Positions 18,126 through 27,446 of a stretch of 64,000 bases of DNA are shown here, piece after piece (the stretch's first letter is position 1; the number at the start of each line of letters is the position of its first letter). The notes beneath the pieces were generated by a model. That model did no database searches and was not told the origin of the DNA. It saw nothing but the letters and a program-made list of their open reading frames with translations. Source of the stretch: Acholeplasmatales bacterium (lineage in GTDB: Bacteria; Bacillota_I; Bacilli_A; Acholeplasmatales; Acholeplasmataceae); NCBI GenBank assembly GCA_031284585.1, contig JAITXT010000019.1, positions 1 through 64,000 of the forward strand, read 5' to 3'. Both the position numbers and the translations under genes were made by a program.

Positions 18126-19410
18126 TTATTTCCTCACCTATTTTTATTGTTAATTTATTTGCTTCACCAAGTGTTTTATTCACGTAGTAGTTAGGAATAT
18201 AGAGGATAGTATCGTTAGAATCTACGATTACTAAACTATTTTCTCTTTCCTTTAAGCTAACTTTAATGTCAATGAAATGTTTTTTTAATTTTTTATGTCC
18301 ATAATGAAAAGAAAGAATATCCCCATCTGTGCGATGTCTTGCCCATAATGGTAAAACAATAGTATTATAACTAATAGTTGTTTCATGAATTCCTGTTAGA
18401 CTTTTTGTGTCAAATAATGTGAAGATATTGCCCTGTTCTTGGGAAAGTTCCACCTTAATATAAGGGGGTTTATAGTTTTTTAATTCTAGATAAGCAAACT
18501 GGTAATCTTTTACAAAAACATATGATTCTTTTAGATCGATAGTACCGTTAGTAGTAGTACTTAAAATTAAGTTTTTAATTGATTCAATTACTCTATTATT
18601 CTTTTCAATGAGTTCATTCTCTAAAAGATAACTAATAGCATCTTCTTGAAGAGATAAATCAGCGTTTCTAAATTTTGAAATATCTATTTTTTCATCACTA
18701 TCTATTAATTCTTTGGAAAGACTTCTTAGATAATTAAAAGAGGTATTTAGGATATGAGAATAAGAAATGGCTGTATTAAGTAGAGATTCATTTTCTTGTT
18801 TTAGAATTGGAACAATAGTATGTCTAATTCTATTCCTTAAATATTCATTTTGAATATTAGATTCATCGAATTTAAAGTCAATAGAATTAGCGAAAGCATA
18901 AGTCTCTATTTCTTTTTTGGAGTATTCAAGTAATGGTTTTAAATAAATAAATCCATTTTTTTCATAGTATTCAGTCATTCCAGCATAACCAAGTAGGTTA
19001 GAACCACGAACTAATTTGATTAGAATAGTTTCTAATAAATCATCTGCGTGATGAGCTGTTACGATGTATTTTGTATTATTTATTCTAGCTACTTCTTCAA
19101 GTTTCAATTTACGTAAATCGTGGGCTTCATTATGAAAATTTTCTTTAATGTCAAAATTGAGGTTATATGAAAAGAAAGGAATTTGTCTACTTTTACAAAA
19201 AAGTTCGATGAAAGCTAATTCAATTTTTGAGTTATCTCGCTTTTGATGATTGAAGTGACATACGATAGTTGGAAGTCCTAAATCTAAGAAAAGATGTAAT
19301 AAAGTCATTGAATCTACGCCACCAGAGACTGATAAGATATATTTATTGTTTTTATTTATATTATATTTTTTTAAAAAATCTATTATTTTGAATTGATCAT
19401 TTTCTGCCAT
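18115..19410 (-). CDS. tilS: tRNA(Ile)-lysidine synthetase
   Basis: 431 residues. The N-type ATP pyrophosphatase P-loop is SVSGGVDSMTLL (about residues 27-38), and IVTAHHADDLLETILIKLVRGS follows. RNRIRHTIVPIL is the TilS-specific segment. The C-terminal third (LPLWARHRTDGD, KLKKHFIDIKV) is the RNA-binding TilS_C domain, so this is the long form. It makes lysidine at C34 of the minor tRNA-Ile. It heads the operon; a TATAAT-like -10 lies about 30 bases upstream. Confidence 0.96.
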   Translation of the reverse strand: MAENDQFKIIDFLKKYNINKNNKYILSVSGGVDSMTLLHLFLDLGLPTIVCHFNHQKRDNSKIELAFIELFCKSRQIPFFSYNLNFDIKENFHNEAHDLRKLKLEEVARINNTKYIVTAHHADDLLETILIKLVRGSNLLGYAGMTEYYEKNGFIYLKPLLEYSKKEIETYAFANSIDFKFDESNIQNEYLRNRIRHTIVPILKQENESLLNTAISYSHILNTSFNYLRSLSKELIDSDEKIDISKFRNADLSLQEDAISYLLENELIEKNNRVIESIKNLILSTTTNGTIDLKESYVFVKDYQFAYLELKNYKPPYIKVELSQEQGNIFTLFDTKSLTGIHETTISYNTIVLPLWARHRTDGDILSFHYGHKKLKKHFIDIKVSLKERENSLVIVDSNDTILYIPNYYVNKTLGEANKLTIKIGEEINDN

Positions 19411-19648
19411 TTAAACTACCTCGTACGCAATATTATACAATTATATCTTAAAAAAAGACTGCTTTTTGGTTTTTGTGATATTATTATAAAAGTGCTTATG
19501 TTAAAGTGAAAGGGGTTCAAAGATAAAAATGAAATTAATAACATTATATATTTTAAAAATAAAGGTAAGAGAAATAAATATAAATAGATTTGAATTAGTT
19601 AAAATAACTAATTTCTTATCTTTTTAATTATTTAATAAGGATAGATTG

Positions 19649-20212
19649 ATGATTATACTAGCATCTAGTTCACCAAGAAGAAAACAAATAATGGAAGAGT
19701 TAGGATATCCATTTACAATTATCCCAAGTAATAATGATGAAATTGTTGATTTTAATCAAGAACCTTCTGAAGTCGTAAAAATAATATCTTATAATAAAGC
19801 CATGGATGTATTTAAAAATCATGAAGATTGTATAGTGATAGGATCAGATACTGTTTGTTATAAAGACAGAAGAATACTCGGGAAACCAAAAGATTTTAAT
19901 GATGCTTGTGAGATGTTAAGATTTATGAATAATGGAACTCACTATGTATATACAGGAGTCTCAATTCTTAAAAAGGGTTTTGTATCTACTTTTTATACAG
20001 TTTCCGCAGTAACATTTAAAAATTTAAGTGAATATGATATAATTAATTACGTAAAAACTAACGAACCTTTTGGAAAAGCAGGTAGTTATGCTATCCAAGG
20101 ATTAGGACGTAATTTTATTTCAAGTTATGAAGGTTCCTTCTATACTATAATGGGACTTCCCAAAGAAGAACTTGAAATTGAATTAAAAAAAGCCTTAGAT
20201 TTTACTAATTAG
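19649..20212 (+). CDS. maf: Maf-like nucleoside triphosphate pyrophosphatase
   Basis: 187 residues from the ATG at 19649, preferred over the adjacent in-frame TTG because AAGGA lies the right distance upstream. The signature IILASSSPRRKQIMEELG opens the protein. VIGSDTVCY and LGKPKDFNDACEMLRFMNNGTHYVYTGV complete the Maf pattern, and GKAGSYAIQGLG closes the active site. Maf proteins hydrolyse non-canonical nucleoside triphosphates such as dTTP/UTP analogues. The last base of its stop codon is the first base of the tRNA-Ser gene. Confidence 0.93.
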   Translation: MIILASSSPRRKQIMEELGYPFTIIPSNNDEIVDFNQEPSEVVKIISYNKAMDVFKNHEDCIVIGSDTVCYKDRRILGKPKDFNDACEMLRFMNNGTHYVYTGVSILKKGFVSTFYTVSAVTFKNLSEYDIINYVKTNEPFGKAGSYAIQGLGRNFISSYEGSFYTIMGLPKEELEIELKKALDFTN

Positions 20213-20300
20213 GAAGAGTATCGAAGTGGTTATAACGAGCCGCCCTCGAAATGCGGTTGTCTTAACGGACACGTGAGTTCGAATCTCATCTCTTCCGCCA
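20212..20300 (+). tRNA. tRNA-Ser (anticodon CGA)
   Basis: The 7-base acceptor GGAAGAG pairs with CTCTTCC. The anticodon loop CTCGAAA gives CGA, which reads UCG. A long variable arm (TGTC...GACA), typical of serine tRNAs, and the T-loop GTTCGAATC follow, and CCA is encoded at the 3' end (20298-20300). One anticodon-stem pair (position 31-39) is a C-T mismatch. The first base is shared with the maf stop codon. Confidence 0.95.
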
Positions 20301-20349
20301 TTATATATTTTGTTACTAAAAATAACATTAACATAAATATTAAATAAAA

Positions 20350-20382
20350 AAAAGTACTTTTATAATCTAAAAGTACTTTTAA
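20350..20382. terminator. Bidirectional terminator between tRNA-Ser and the phosphorelay operon
   Basis: AGTACTTTT (20353-20361) and AAAAGTACT (20369-20377) form a perfect stem around ATAATCT, flanked by A and T runs on both strands. Confidence 0.85.
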
Positions 20383-20448
20383 AATTCAATTAAATGAAAT
20401 TTAACAAGATAAGAAAAATTATCAAGAATTAATCTAAATAAGTTTTGC

Positions 20449-20808
20449 CTATAATGTACTACTAATTTCTGTAATTACAGCGTTAACAGCCTCAATTGTG
20501 CTATTTAAAATATCTTCGTATTCTTCGTAATAATCACGATTTAAAACACCAGTTTTAAGTTCAGTGTTTAATTTGGTTGCTACCTCGAATAGTAAGTTTA
20601 GTGAAAGATTTCCAGCAATACCTTTTATGGCATGTGATACATCTGACATAAGTGGAATGTTATTTTCACTTATGGCTGCTCTTAGTTTGGCAGGCTCTTC
20701 ACTTTTTAAAAACATATTAAGTAAGCGAACGAATAAAGCTGGTTTATTTGCAGCGCGTGCTATACCTTGTTTTACATCAACAAATTTTTGTGCAGTTACA
20801 TAATTCAT
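20449..20808 (-). CDS. Histidine phosphotransfer (HPt) protein
   Basis: 119 residues, helical. The phospho-accepting motif SHAIKGIAGNLSL places the histidine at residue 59, followed by the KG-x-A-x-NL pattern of HPt domains. It would take phosphate from a receiver of the hybrid kinase encoded 2 bases upstream and pass it on to another receiver. It is the third gene of the FIST-kinase-HPt operon, which has no output regulator of its own. Confidence 0.9.
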   Translation of the reverse strand: MNYVTAQKFVDVKQGIARAANKPALFVRLLNMFLKSEEPAKLRAAISENNIPLMSDVSHAIKGIAGNLSLNLLFEVATKLNTELKTGVLNRDYYEEYEDILNSTIEAVNAVITEISSTL

Positions 20809-20810
20809 AT

Positions 20811-22955
20811 TTATTGTTTATCCTCCTTGTTTAAATTTAAATATAATTTTAACTTCTCCATTATCTTTTCAAAATCTAATGGTTTTCCAATGTGATCATT
20901 CATTCCTACAGCAAGACATCTTTCAACGTCTTCTTTGAAGACATTAGCTGTCATGGCAACAATAGGAATAGATTTAGCTTTAGGAATATCTAATGCTCTT
21001 ATTTTCAAGGTAGTTTCATAACCATCTTGTTCAGGCATATGGATATCCATGAATATTATATCATATTTTTCAGGATGATTGGCAAACATTTGATAAGCAA
21101 TTTTCCCGTTATCGGCACATTCTATTTTAATCTTTGTATCTTCAAGAGCTGATTGAACTATTTCTTGATTAATTAAAATGTCTTCTGCTAATAAAATTGT
21201 ATATTTTTCTAACTTTCCAATTAGATTTGTAAATAACAAATCATCTCCAGTTACTATTTGATCATTACCTAAACATTGATTAATAATATCAACTATTTGA
21301 CTAGAAAACAATGGTTTTGGAACATATTTCACAATTCCAGCATTAGATGCTTGATCTTGGATTTCTGCCCATTCAGTAGATGAAATCATCATTACTAAAG
21401 CACTATTTGTGATATCTCGTAGTTTATTTGCTAACTCAATACCATTCATTCCTGGCATTCTCCAATCTATAAAAACAATATGATAAGGATCTTTACGATG
21501 AGCTTCTGCCATGAGACAAGCTCCAAATCCATCACTTGCAACTTCACAATTGAAACCCAGTGCATCCGCAATGTCTAAGAAGTATTCTCTAATTTCAAAT
21601 GCATCATCTACAGCAAGTACTCTTAAATTCTTCCAGTTTACATCTTTATCTACTAATTTAGAAGGTTTAGTAGTGAAATCTTTTTCTAAGACAGTTGTAA
21701 ATATGAATGTTGATCCTTCATTTTGATTAGATTCAACGGTGATCAATCCGCCTAGAAATTCAACTATTGATTTACTAATTGCAAGTCCTAATCCTGTTCC
21801 ACCAAATTTTCTAGATATCGAACCATCTGCTTGTTCAAAGGATGTGAAAAGTCTTGCTTTTTGTTCATCTGTAATACCAATACCAGTATCTTTAACTGCA
21901 ATTTTTAATACTAAATCTTGCTCACTTTCAAATATTTTAGTAATAGCTAGTGAGATTTTTCCATATTCAGGAGTAAATTTTACGGCATTAGACAATAGAT
22001 TAGTAATTACTTGAGCTAGTCTTTGATCATCACTTATTAATTGACGATGAATATCGTGATCAATATTTACTAAAAATTCTTGTTTCTTCTCATCAACTTT
22101 GAAATTAATTACATTAGCTGTTTTTATAACCATCTTTTCAAAATCAAAAGATTGTTTGAAGGTTTCAAGTTTATTAGCTTCAATTTTAGACATATCAAGG
22201 ATATCATTAATAACTCCTAGTAAATGAACAGAAGCTTCTTTGATTTTATCTAGGCAATACTCTTTTCTTTCGGTTGATTTAGAACTCATTGCGATATTTG
22301 TCATACCTATAATCGCATTCATTGGGGTTCTTATTTCATGACTCATATTTGCTAAAAAGTCGCCTTTTGCTCTACTTGCTACTTCTGCTTTCTTACGTTG
22401 ATTAATTATTTCTGTATTATCAGTGATAAGTACTAGATCTCCATCGTAATCACCATCTACTATAACTGGTACGATATTGATTTCACATTCATAATATTTC
22501 GTATCATCAAAAGTTATTCTATCAAAATAAGAAATTGATTTTAGACTTCTTTCGGTTTCTTTAATTGTTTGGTCTAATTTAACACTCCAATTTCTATCAA
22601 CAATTTCAACTGTTAATTCACTTATTGAGTGATTATATATTTCTTTAAAAGATTCTAATCTTAGAGCACCAATTAGGGCATCAGTTGAGAAAACAATATA
22701 TCCAATCTTATTAACCAAAAAAGTAATAGAAGGAGAGTATTTCAAAAATAATCCGATATTTCTATCTAAGATAGCTTGTTCTTTTTCTTTGAAAAGTTTA
22801 TAATTATCAAAAGCAACTTGAATTTTCTTATATCTTTCAATTAATAATTGATTAGTTCTTAATTGACTATCTAAACTATTTTTTTCTCTTTTTAATTTTT
22901 TTATTTCTTCTTGTAACGATTCAAGCGTTACTTCGTTTTTAAATTCTTCTGCCAT
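20811..22955 (-). CDS. Cytoplasmic hybrid histidine kinase with two receiver domains
   Basis: 714 residues and no membrane segment. A coiled coil (residues 5-65) is followed by a PAS-like domain (65-185), then the HisKA helix NMSHEIRTPMNAIIGM with H206. The ATPase domain has the N box (QVITNLLSNAVKFTPE) and G boxes (KDTGIG, GGTGLGLAIS). Receiver 1 (about 444-562) has acidic D450/D451, phospho-acceptor D497 and K548. Receiver 2 (about 585-705) has E591/D592, D637 and K691. Both look active. The neighbouring genes encode a FIST protein (upstream, 0 bases apart) and HPt (downstream), so signal likely runs FIST to kinase to receivers to HPt. Confidence 0.95.
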   Translation of the reverse strand: MAEEFKNEVTLESLQEEIKKLKREKNSLDSQLRTNQLLIERYKKIQVAFDNYKLFKEKEQAILDRNIGLFLKYSPSITFLVNKIGYIVFSTDALIGALRLESFKEIYNHSISELTVEIVDRNWSVKLDQTIKETERSLKSISYFDRITFDDTKYYECEINIVPVIVDGDYDGDLVLITDNTEIINQRKKAEVASRAKGDFLANMSHEIRTPMNAIIGMTNIAMSSKSTERKEYCLDKIKEASVHLLGVINDILDMSKIEANKLETFKQSFDFEKMVIKTANVINFKVDEKKQEFLVNIDHDIHRQLISDDQRLAQVITNLLSNAVKFTPEYGKISLAITKIFESEQDLVLKIAVKDTGIGITDEQKARLFTSFEQADGSISRKFGGTGLGLAISKSIVEFLGGLITVESNQNEGSTFIFTTVLEKDFTTKPSKLVDKDVNWKNLRVLAVDDAFEIREYFLDIADALGFNCEVASDGFGACLMAEAHRKDPYHIVFIDWRMPGMNGIELANKLRDITNSALVMMISSTEWAEIQDQASNAGIVKYVPKPLFSSQIVDIINQCLGNDQIVTGDDLLFTNLIGKLEKYTILLAEDILINQEIVQSALEDTKIKIECADNGKIAYQMFANHPEKYDIIFMDIHMPEQDGYETTLKIRALDIPKAKSIPIVAMTANVFKEDVERCLAVGMNDHIGKPLDFEKIMEKLKLYLNLNKEDKQ

Positions 22956-24125
22956 TTAGAATATACAAATTATGAACGAGTTATCATGGAAAATATTAAC
23001 ATATTTACCTTTGATTAAAACTGGACATAATTCCCCTCCTGCTAATGATACTGAATAATTATATTCATCCCCTAAAATATCACGAACTGTTTCAAATTCT
23101 TGATAAACATCAAACATCAAGGTTGAATTTCTAGTGGCACATGAGAAAGCAAGAATATTTCTTGCATTAGGATTTTCTTTGATTGCCTCAGTTAATATTT
23201 CAGTTGTAGATGGAATAACTATTTCTTTGGTTAAATAAGAAATATAGAATTTAGCACCTTTTATTAATTCACCACCGAATAAACCATAACCTGTGCCTTT
23301 GAAATTATTTGATAACATTACTCTAGAATAAATTCTATCGGTACCTTCTAATTTAACTAGAACTAGAATAAATTCGATTCCTGAACTACTATTTAAAAGA
23401 TGTTTAGAATAAAAAGAACTGAAAGGTTCATTATCAATTGATTTTACTAATGGTCCTTCACAATCTGTAATTACATGAACTTGAGAAAATTTAAAACTAT
23501 TACCTACAGTTCCTACGTAAAACTTAGGATTAAAATCAACATCATCGATAAGAATATAACAAATACTTAAACGAGATACTTCATTATTGTAAAAAGTAAA
23601 CAAAGGAGAATCATTGCTAAAACCAAAACCATCATAAGATAGAAGACCAAAAACAGGAACATCTCCAGAGGCCTTATTAAATGCTCTTACATAACTATCA
23701 CCGTTATTATTTTCGGTTAAAGGACAAAGTGCTAAAATAAGTTTTGGAGTTCCCTTAAATTGTTTTAAAGCTTCAGTATAGGAGTCTCCTACTTCATCAT
23801 AACATTCTCCAGGACTTAAAGGTCTTGTTTTATAAGCTCCAAAATTAGCGGTATCTGATGTCAAAACTGAAAGGGAAAGGGAAGTTAGGGAGTCTGTATT
23901 CTTAGTTGATTCACCAGGAGTAACTAATCCTATGACAAAAAAAGGTAATTCTTTAACTAAATCAGATAAATACTCATTATCTGCTAAAAAAGTCGAATGA
24001 CAAGTAATATAACCAATCGAGTTTTTAAGTAGTTTTTCTGTCCCTCCTATTTCTTGTAAAAGTTCTAATGCTGCGTTTTTTGGATCAATTAGGTCAGAAG
24101 TAATTCCATGCAAAGTTTTAATCAT
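22956..24125 (-). CDS. FIST-domain sensory protein
   Basis: 389 residues from the ATG at 24125, chosen for its GAGGGTGG ribosome site; an upstream in-frame start adds only ten unsupported residues. The order matches FIST_N (GYITCHSTFLADNEYL, then VFGLLSYDGFGF near 170-185) and FIST_C (GYGLFGGELIKGAKFYI, then ARNILAFSCATRN near 330). FIST proteins are small-molecule sensors, proposed to bind amino acids, linked to two-component systems. The stop abuts the kinase start, so the two are coupled. The ligand is unknown. Confidence 0.85.
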   Translation of the reverse strand: MIKTLHGITSDLIDPKNAALELLQEIGGTEKLLKNSIGYITCHSTFLADNEYLSDLVKELPFFVIGLVTPGESTKNTDSLTSLSLSVLTSDTANFGAYKTRPLSPGECYDEVGDSYTEALKQFKGTPKLILALCPLTENNNGDSYVRAFNKASGDVPVFGLLSYDGFGFSNDSPLFTFYNNEVSRLSICYILIDDVDFNPKFYVGTVGNSFKFSQVHVITDCEGPLVKSIDNEPFSSFYSKHLLNSSSGIEFILVLVKLEGTDRIYSRVMLSNNFKGTGYGLFGGELIKGAKFYISYLTKEIVIPSTTEILTEAIKENPNARNILAFSCATRNSTLMFDVYQEFETVRDILGDEYNYSVSLAGGELCPVLIKGKYVNIFHDNSFIICIF

Positions 24126-24408
24126 TTTTTCACCACCCTCTTTTAAATTATACAATTTTTTTAAATACGTTTTGTTAAATTTACAAATTAATCTAAAAAA
24201 AGTAATTTATTTTTCATGTGAATTTAATAATTCAGGATATTAAGAATATAAATAGATGATTTTTTTACTATTTAACTAAAAAAAATAAATAATTAAGTTA
24301 TATTACTATTTTTTTATTTAATATGCAAAACATACGAAATTTACCGAAATTAAGTTAAAATAGCAAATTGTGGGGTTTCTTATTATAATATAAGGTGAGG
24401 TATTTTAA

Positions 24409-24957
24409 ATGAGCGTTCTTTATAGAAAAGCACGACCTAGCGACATCCAAGGTATCTGGAAAGTAATCGGTAAAAGTTTGGATGATAGTTACAAAAAATT
24501 TGATAAGAATCCTCTTAAACTCGGTGCTGCTTTAAAATCTGGGATTAACGTAGACTGTTTTTATGTTGCTATTATGGATAACATGTTTCTAATTGGAGTT
24601 CTTGGTATTTCATCTATAAACAAAAATGCAGTTGAACCTAAATTAAAGTCTTTTATTGGTTCTTTTGGGGTTATTAAAGGAATAAGAAACTATAATATTT
24701 TTAAAAAAAGTAATTTAGTTCCCATAAAATTAAATGATTTATCTGCTTATGTCCATTATGCTTGTGTTTTAAAAGAACATCAGAAACATGGGGTTTTTAA
24801 ACAGATGTTAGCTAAAGCATTATCCGATTTGAAATACTATGATTATTACGCAAGTGCGCCTAAATATGATTTGACTTATAAAGAAATAATGACACATTTG
24901 TCATTTAATAATTTCGAAGAAAGGAAAGATAAATTTATTTTAATAAGGAGAAAATAA
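24409..24957 (+). CDS. GNAT-like acetyltransferase
   Basis: 182 residues. The opening YRKARPSDIQGIWKVIGKS and the central YVHYACVLKEHQKHGVFKQMLAKAL resemble a GNAT acetyl-CoA-binding motif A (Q-x-x-G-x-x), although the glycines are fewer than normal. The C-terminal HLSFNNFEERKDKFILIRR fits the last GNAT strands. The substrate is unknown. It shares a base with the ATG of the alcohol dehydrogenase gene (TAATG), so they are coupled. Confidence 0.6.
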   Translation: MSVLYRKARPSDIQGIWKVIGKSLDDSYKKFDKNPLKLGAALKSGINVDCFYVAIMDNMFLIGVLGISSINKNAVEPKLKSFIGSFGVIKGIRNYNIFKKSNLVPIKLNDLSAYVHYACVLKEHQKHGVFKQMLAKALSDLKYYDYYASAPKYDLTYKEIMTHLSFNNFEERKDKFILIRRK

Positions 24958-26135
24958 TGGAAAATTTTGATTTTTGTTCACCTACTAGGATTATTTTTGG
25001 TGAGAATTCACTTAGTGAAGTTGGTAAAATAATTAATGAATATGGATATTCTAATATCCTCATTCATTATGGAAGTGAAAGAATTAAGAAGAATGGTATT
25101 TTAGATGAAGTAATTAGTTTAATTGAGAAAGAACATATTAATTATTTCTTACTAGGGGGAGTAGTTCCAAATCCCAGAGTAGACTTAATTAGAAAAGGAA
25201 TAGATATAGTTAGAAGTAATAAAATTGATTTTATTCTTGCTATTGGAGGAGGATCAGTTATTGATTATGATAAAGATGTTTATGATTTATATTTAGATAA
25301 TTCTCTAGCCCCTAAAAAAGCTCTTCCATTAGGTTCTATTTTGACTATTCCAGCAGCTGGATCTGAAAGTAGTACAGGAAGTGTAGTATCAAATGATGAA
25401 GGTAATTTTAAACTCGCTTTAAATTTAGAAATTTTAAGACCAATATTCACCATTATGAATCCAGTTTATTTTACTACTTTACCTAAAATTGAGATGGCAA
25501 ATGGTGTTTGTGATATGCTTTGTCATATTATGGAAAGATACTTTTCTAAAACTCATGATGTAGATTTTACGAAAGAGTTAAGTGAAGCTTTAATGAGAGT
25601 AATTATTAAAAATGGTCTTCTTCTTGCTAGAGACATGAAAAATATCTCTGCTTGGAGTGAAATAGGAATATCTGGTACTTTTGCTCATAATAATTTACTT
25701 GGAATTGGAAAATCTCAAGATTGGACAAGTCATAAACTTGAACATGAAGTTAGTGCATTATATAATATTGCCCATGGTACAGGACTTGCAATAATATTCC
25801 CTAGATGGATGAATTATATAATATCTGAAGATCAAGATTTATTATTTGAATTTGCGGTTAAAGTTTTTGGTGTTGAATATCCAAAAAATCATATTCTTAA
25901 TGAAAGAGAAAAAAAGGAAATTAAATTAAAAGGAATTGAAAAACTATTAGTATTCTTTAAAGATCTAGGATTACCTAGTTCATTAAGTGATTTAGGAATT
26001 CATCCTGATGAAGAAACTATTACTACTATGGCCTCTAAAGCAACTGGAAAAGCTTATAATAGCGAATTTAGATTAGGAAGTTTAAAGCAACTAGATTATC
26101 TAGATTGCATTAATATATATAAAAAGTGTCTCTAA
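24957..26135 (+). CDS. Iron-containing alcohol dehydrogenase (butanol dehydrogenase type)
   Basis: 392 residues. FDFCSPTRIIFGENSL is the family opening. GGVVPNPRVDLIRKGI and the nucleotide loop AIGGGSVIDYDKD follow, then PAAGSESSTGSVV. Metal-ligand histidines lie in CDMLCHIMERYF, HKLEHEVSALYNIAHGTGLAI and the DWTSH segment. Such enzymes (YugJ/BdhA type) reduce aldehydes to alcohols with NAD(P)H during fermentation. It is the second gene of a two-gene unit with the GNAT-like protein and converges on the acyltransferase gene. Confidence 0.93.
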   Translation: MENFDFCSPTRIIFGENSLSEVGKIINEYGYSNILIHYGSERIKKNGILDEVISLIEKEHINYFLLGGVVPNPRVDLIRKGIDIVRSNKIDFILAIGGGSVIDYDKDVYDLYLDNSLAPKKALPLGSILTIPAAGSESSTGSVVSNDEGNFKLALNLEILRPIFTIMNPVYFTTLPKIEMANGVCDMLCHIMERYFSKTHDVDFTKELSEALMRVIIKNGLLLARDMKNISAWSEIGISGTFAHNNLLGIGKSQDWTSHKLEHEVSALYNIAHGTGLAIIFPRWMNYIISEDQDLLFEFAVKVFGVEYPKNHILNEREKKEIKLKGIEKLLVFFKDLGLPSSLSDLGIHPDEETITTMASKATGKAYNSEFRLGSLKQLDYLDCINIYKKCL

Positions 26136-26140
26136 TTTAA

Positions 26141-27418
26141 TTATTTATTTTTTTCTTTATCTAGTTTATATAATTCTTCGGTTGCGATTGCTAATTTTTG
26201 AATTCTAATTTTATCTTTTTCTTCAACAATAAAAAAGAAGGTGTCATCTCTAGTAGATAAAGAGAAAATATCATTATTTTTTAAATAAGGAAATTTATAT
26301 TCGGCGTGAAGACCATAGTTTTCACTTGGTTTTTTAACAACTCTAAAATTCTCCCCATTATAATTACCAGTAACCACAAATCCATTACAGTCATGAACTA
26401 TATGACATACTCCTATATCATAGAATTTAGAAGGGTGGGGAAGAGTAAAGGTTTTCGCGTCAATTTCAAAATGATATAATCCACTTTCTAATTCTTTTTT
26501 TACTTCAGCTCTTTCATATGAATACCAAAGAGGTATATTATTAAATAAAGTATCGCCATCTTTTCTTTCAAGAAGACCGTTTGGAAGTAAATCTGAGGTT
26601 ACATTACATTTTGAACAAGATATTAAATGATTCTTGGTGTAAGTTGTAAAATCAGATCCACAGTAAGGACATTTATAAAGTATTTTTTGAAGTCCTTCTG
26701 CCCTATTCTTTTCCGTAATTAAAATATTATTATCTAATTGATATTGGTATTCGTTATAAACAAATTTTTTATTTAAAATATCTTCTATTTCTTGGATACT
26801 TAAAAGAGATATCTCTTCTTTAGTAATTATTTGTTCTATTACTGATTGAATGGGAAGTTTTCTTTTTCCTCCAGTCGCCCAATTTGGATTTGCAAGATGG
26901 TGACCTTTAAATAGATGAAGAACTACAGGAACTCCTAAATGTTTGATAACTTTAGCTAGTCTTTTTGAATCTATATCACTTTGACTTCCCTGAACACAAT
27001 AACGTGCTTCTGGATATATGCAACAAACATTCTTGTATTTATTTACAACAACATCAAATTGTTTTAACAAGGAGATTGAAGACGTAAATTTTCTTTTTGG
27101 AAAAGAACCTACTGTTTCAAGTAACCAAGTATTAATTCTAAAACCATCAATACTTACAACATTATTTATTCTTCTTGGAAAATTAACAAGAGAATTAACC
27201 ATAAAATCAAGAAATTGCATGTGGTTACAAAGAAGTAAATATGGGCGTTTTAAACCTTTCATATTTATTCTATAAGTTTTCCTCTTGTAGCCTAAAAGGA
27301 TAAAAAAACTCACTATCCATACCACAAAAAGAGTCCAAATAGCTTGTCTTTTTGGTTTTTTTGAGAAGTTATAGTGTTTGACGTTACTTTTATAATTTAA
27401 ATTATCATTTATTTCCAT
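26141..27418 (-). CDS. Acyltransferase (PlsC/LPLAT-like) with a C-terminal zinc ribbon
   Basis: 425 residues. A membrane segment near residues 26-43 is followed by the acyltransferase motif NHMQFLDFMVNS (N/H-x4-D) and YPEARYCVQG, which corresponds to the EGTR-type motif III. About residue 248 begins a zinc-ribbon-like CPYCGS...CSKC, and the final 150 residues are beta-rich. PlsC-type proteins acylate lysophosphatidic acid at the membrane. The zinc ribbon and tail are unusual additions, so the acceptor may differ. Confidence 0.75.
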   Translation of the reverse strand: MEINDNLNYKSNVKHYNFSKKPKRQAIWTLFVVWIVSFFILLGYKRKTYRINMKGLKRPYLLLCNHMQFLDFMVNSLVNFPRRINNVVSIDGFRINTWLLETVGSFPKRKFTSSISLLKQFDVVVNKYKNVCCIYPEARYCVQGSQSDIDSKRLAKVIKHLGVPVVLHLFKGHHLANPNWATGGKRKLPIQSVIEQIITKEEISLLSIQEIEDILNKKFVYNEYQYQLDNNILITEKNRAEGLQKILYKCPYCGSDFTTYTKNHLISCSKCNVTSDLLPNGLLERKDGDTLFNNIPLWYSYERAEVKKELESGLYHFEIDAKTFTLPHPSKFYDIGVCHIVHDCNGFVVTGNYNGENFRVVKKPSENYGLHAEYKFPYLKNNDIFSLSTRDDTFFFIVEEKDKIRIQKLAIATEELYKLDKEKNK

Positions 27419-27446
27419 AATTTAATACCTCACCGTAAATATATTA

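Noticed and set aside
19529-19627. 32-codon frame MKLITLYILKIKVRE between tilS and maf
   Set aside because: The nearest AAGGGG is about 17 bases upstream, too far, and the sequence is only AT-rich codons. The end overlaps a hairpin.
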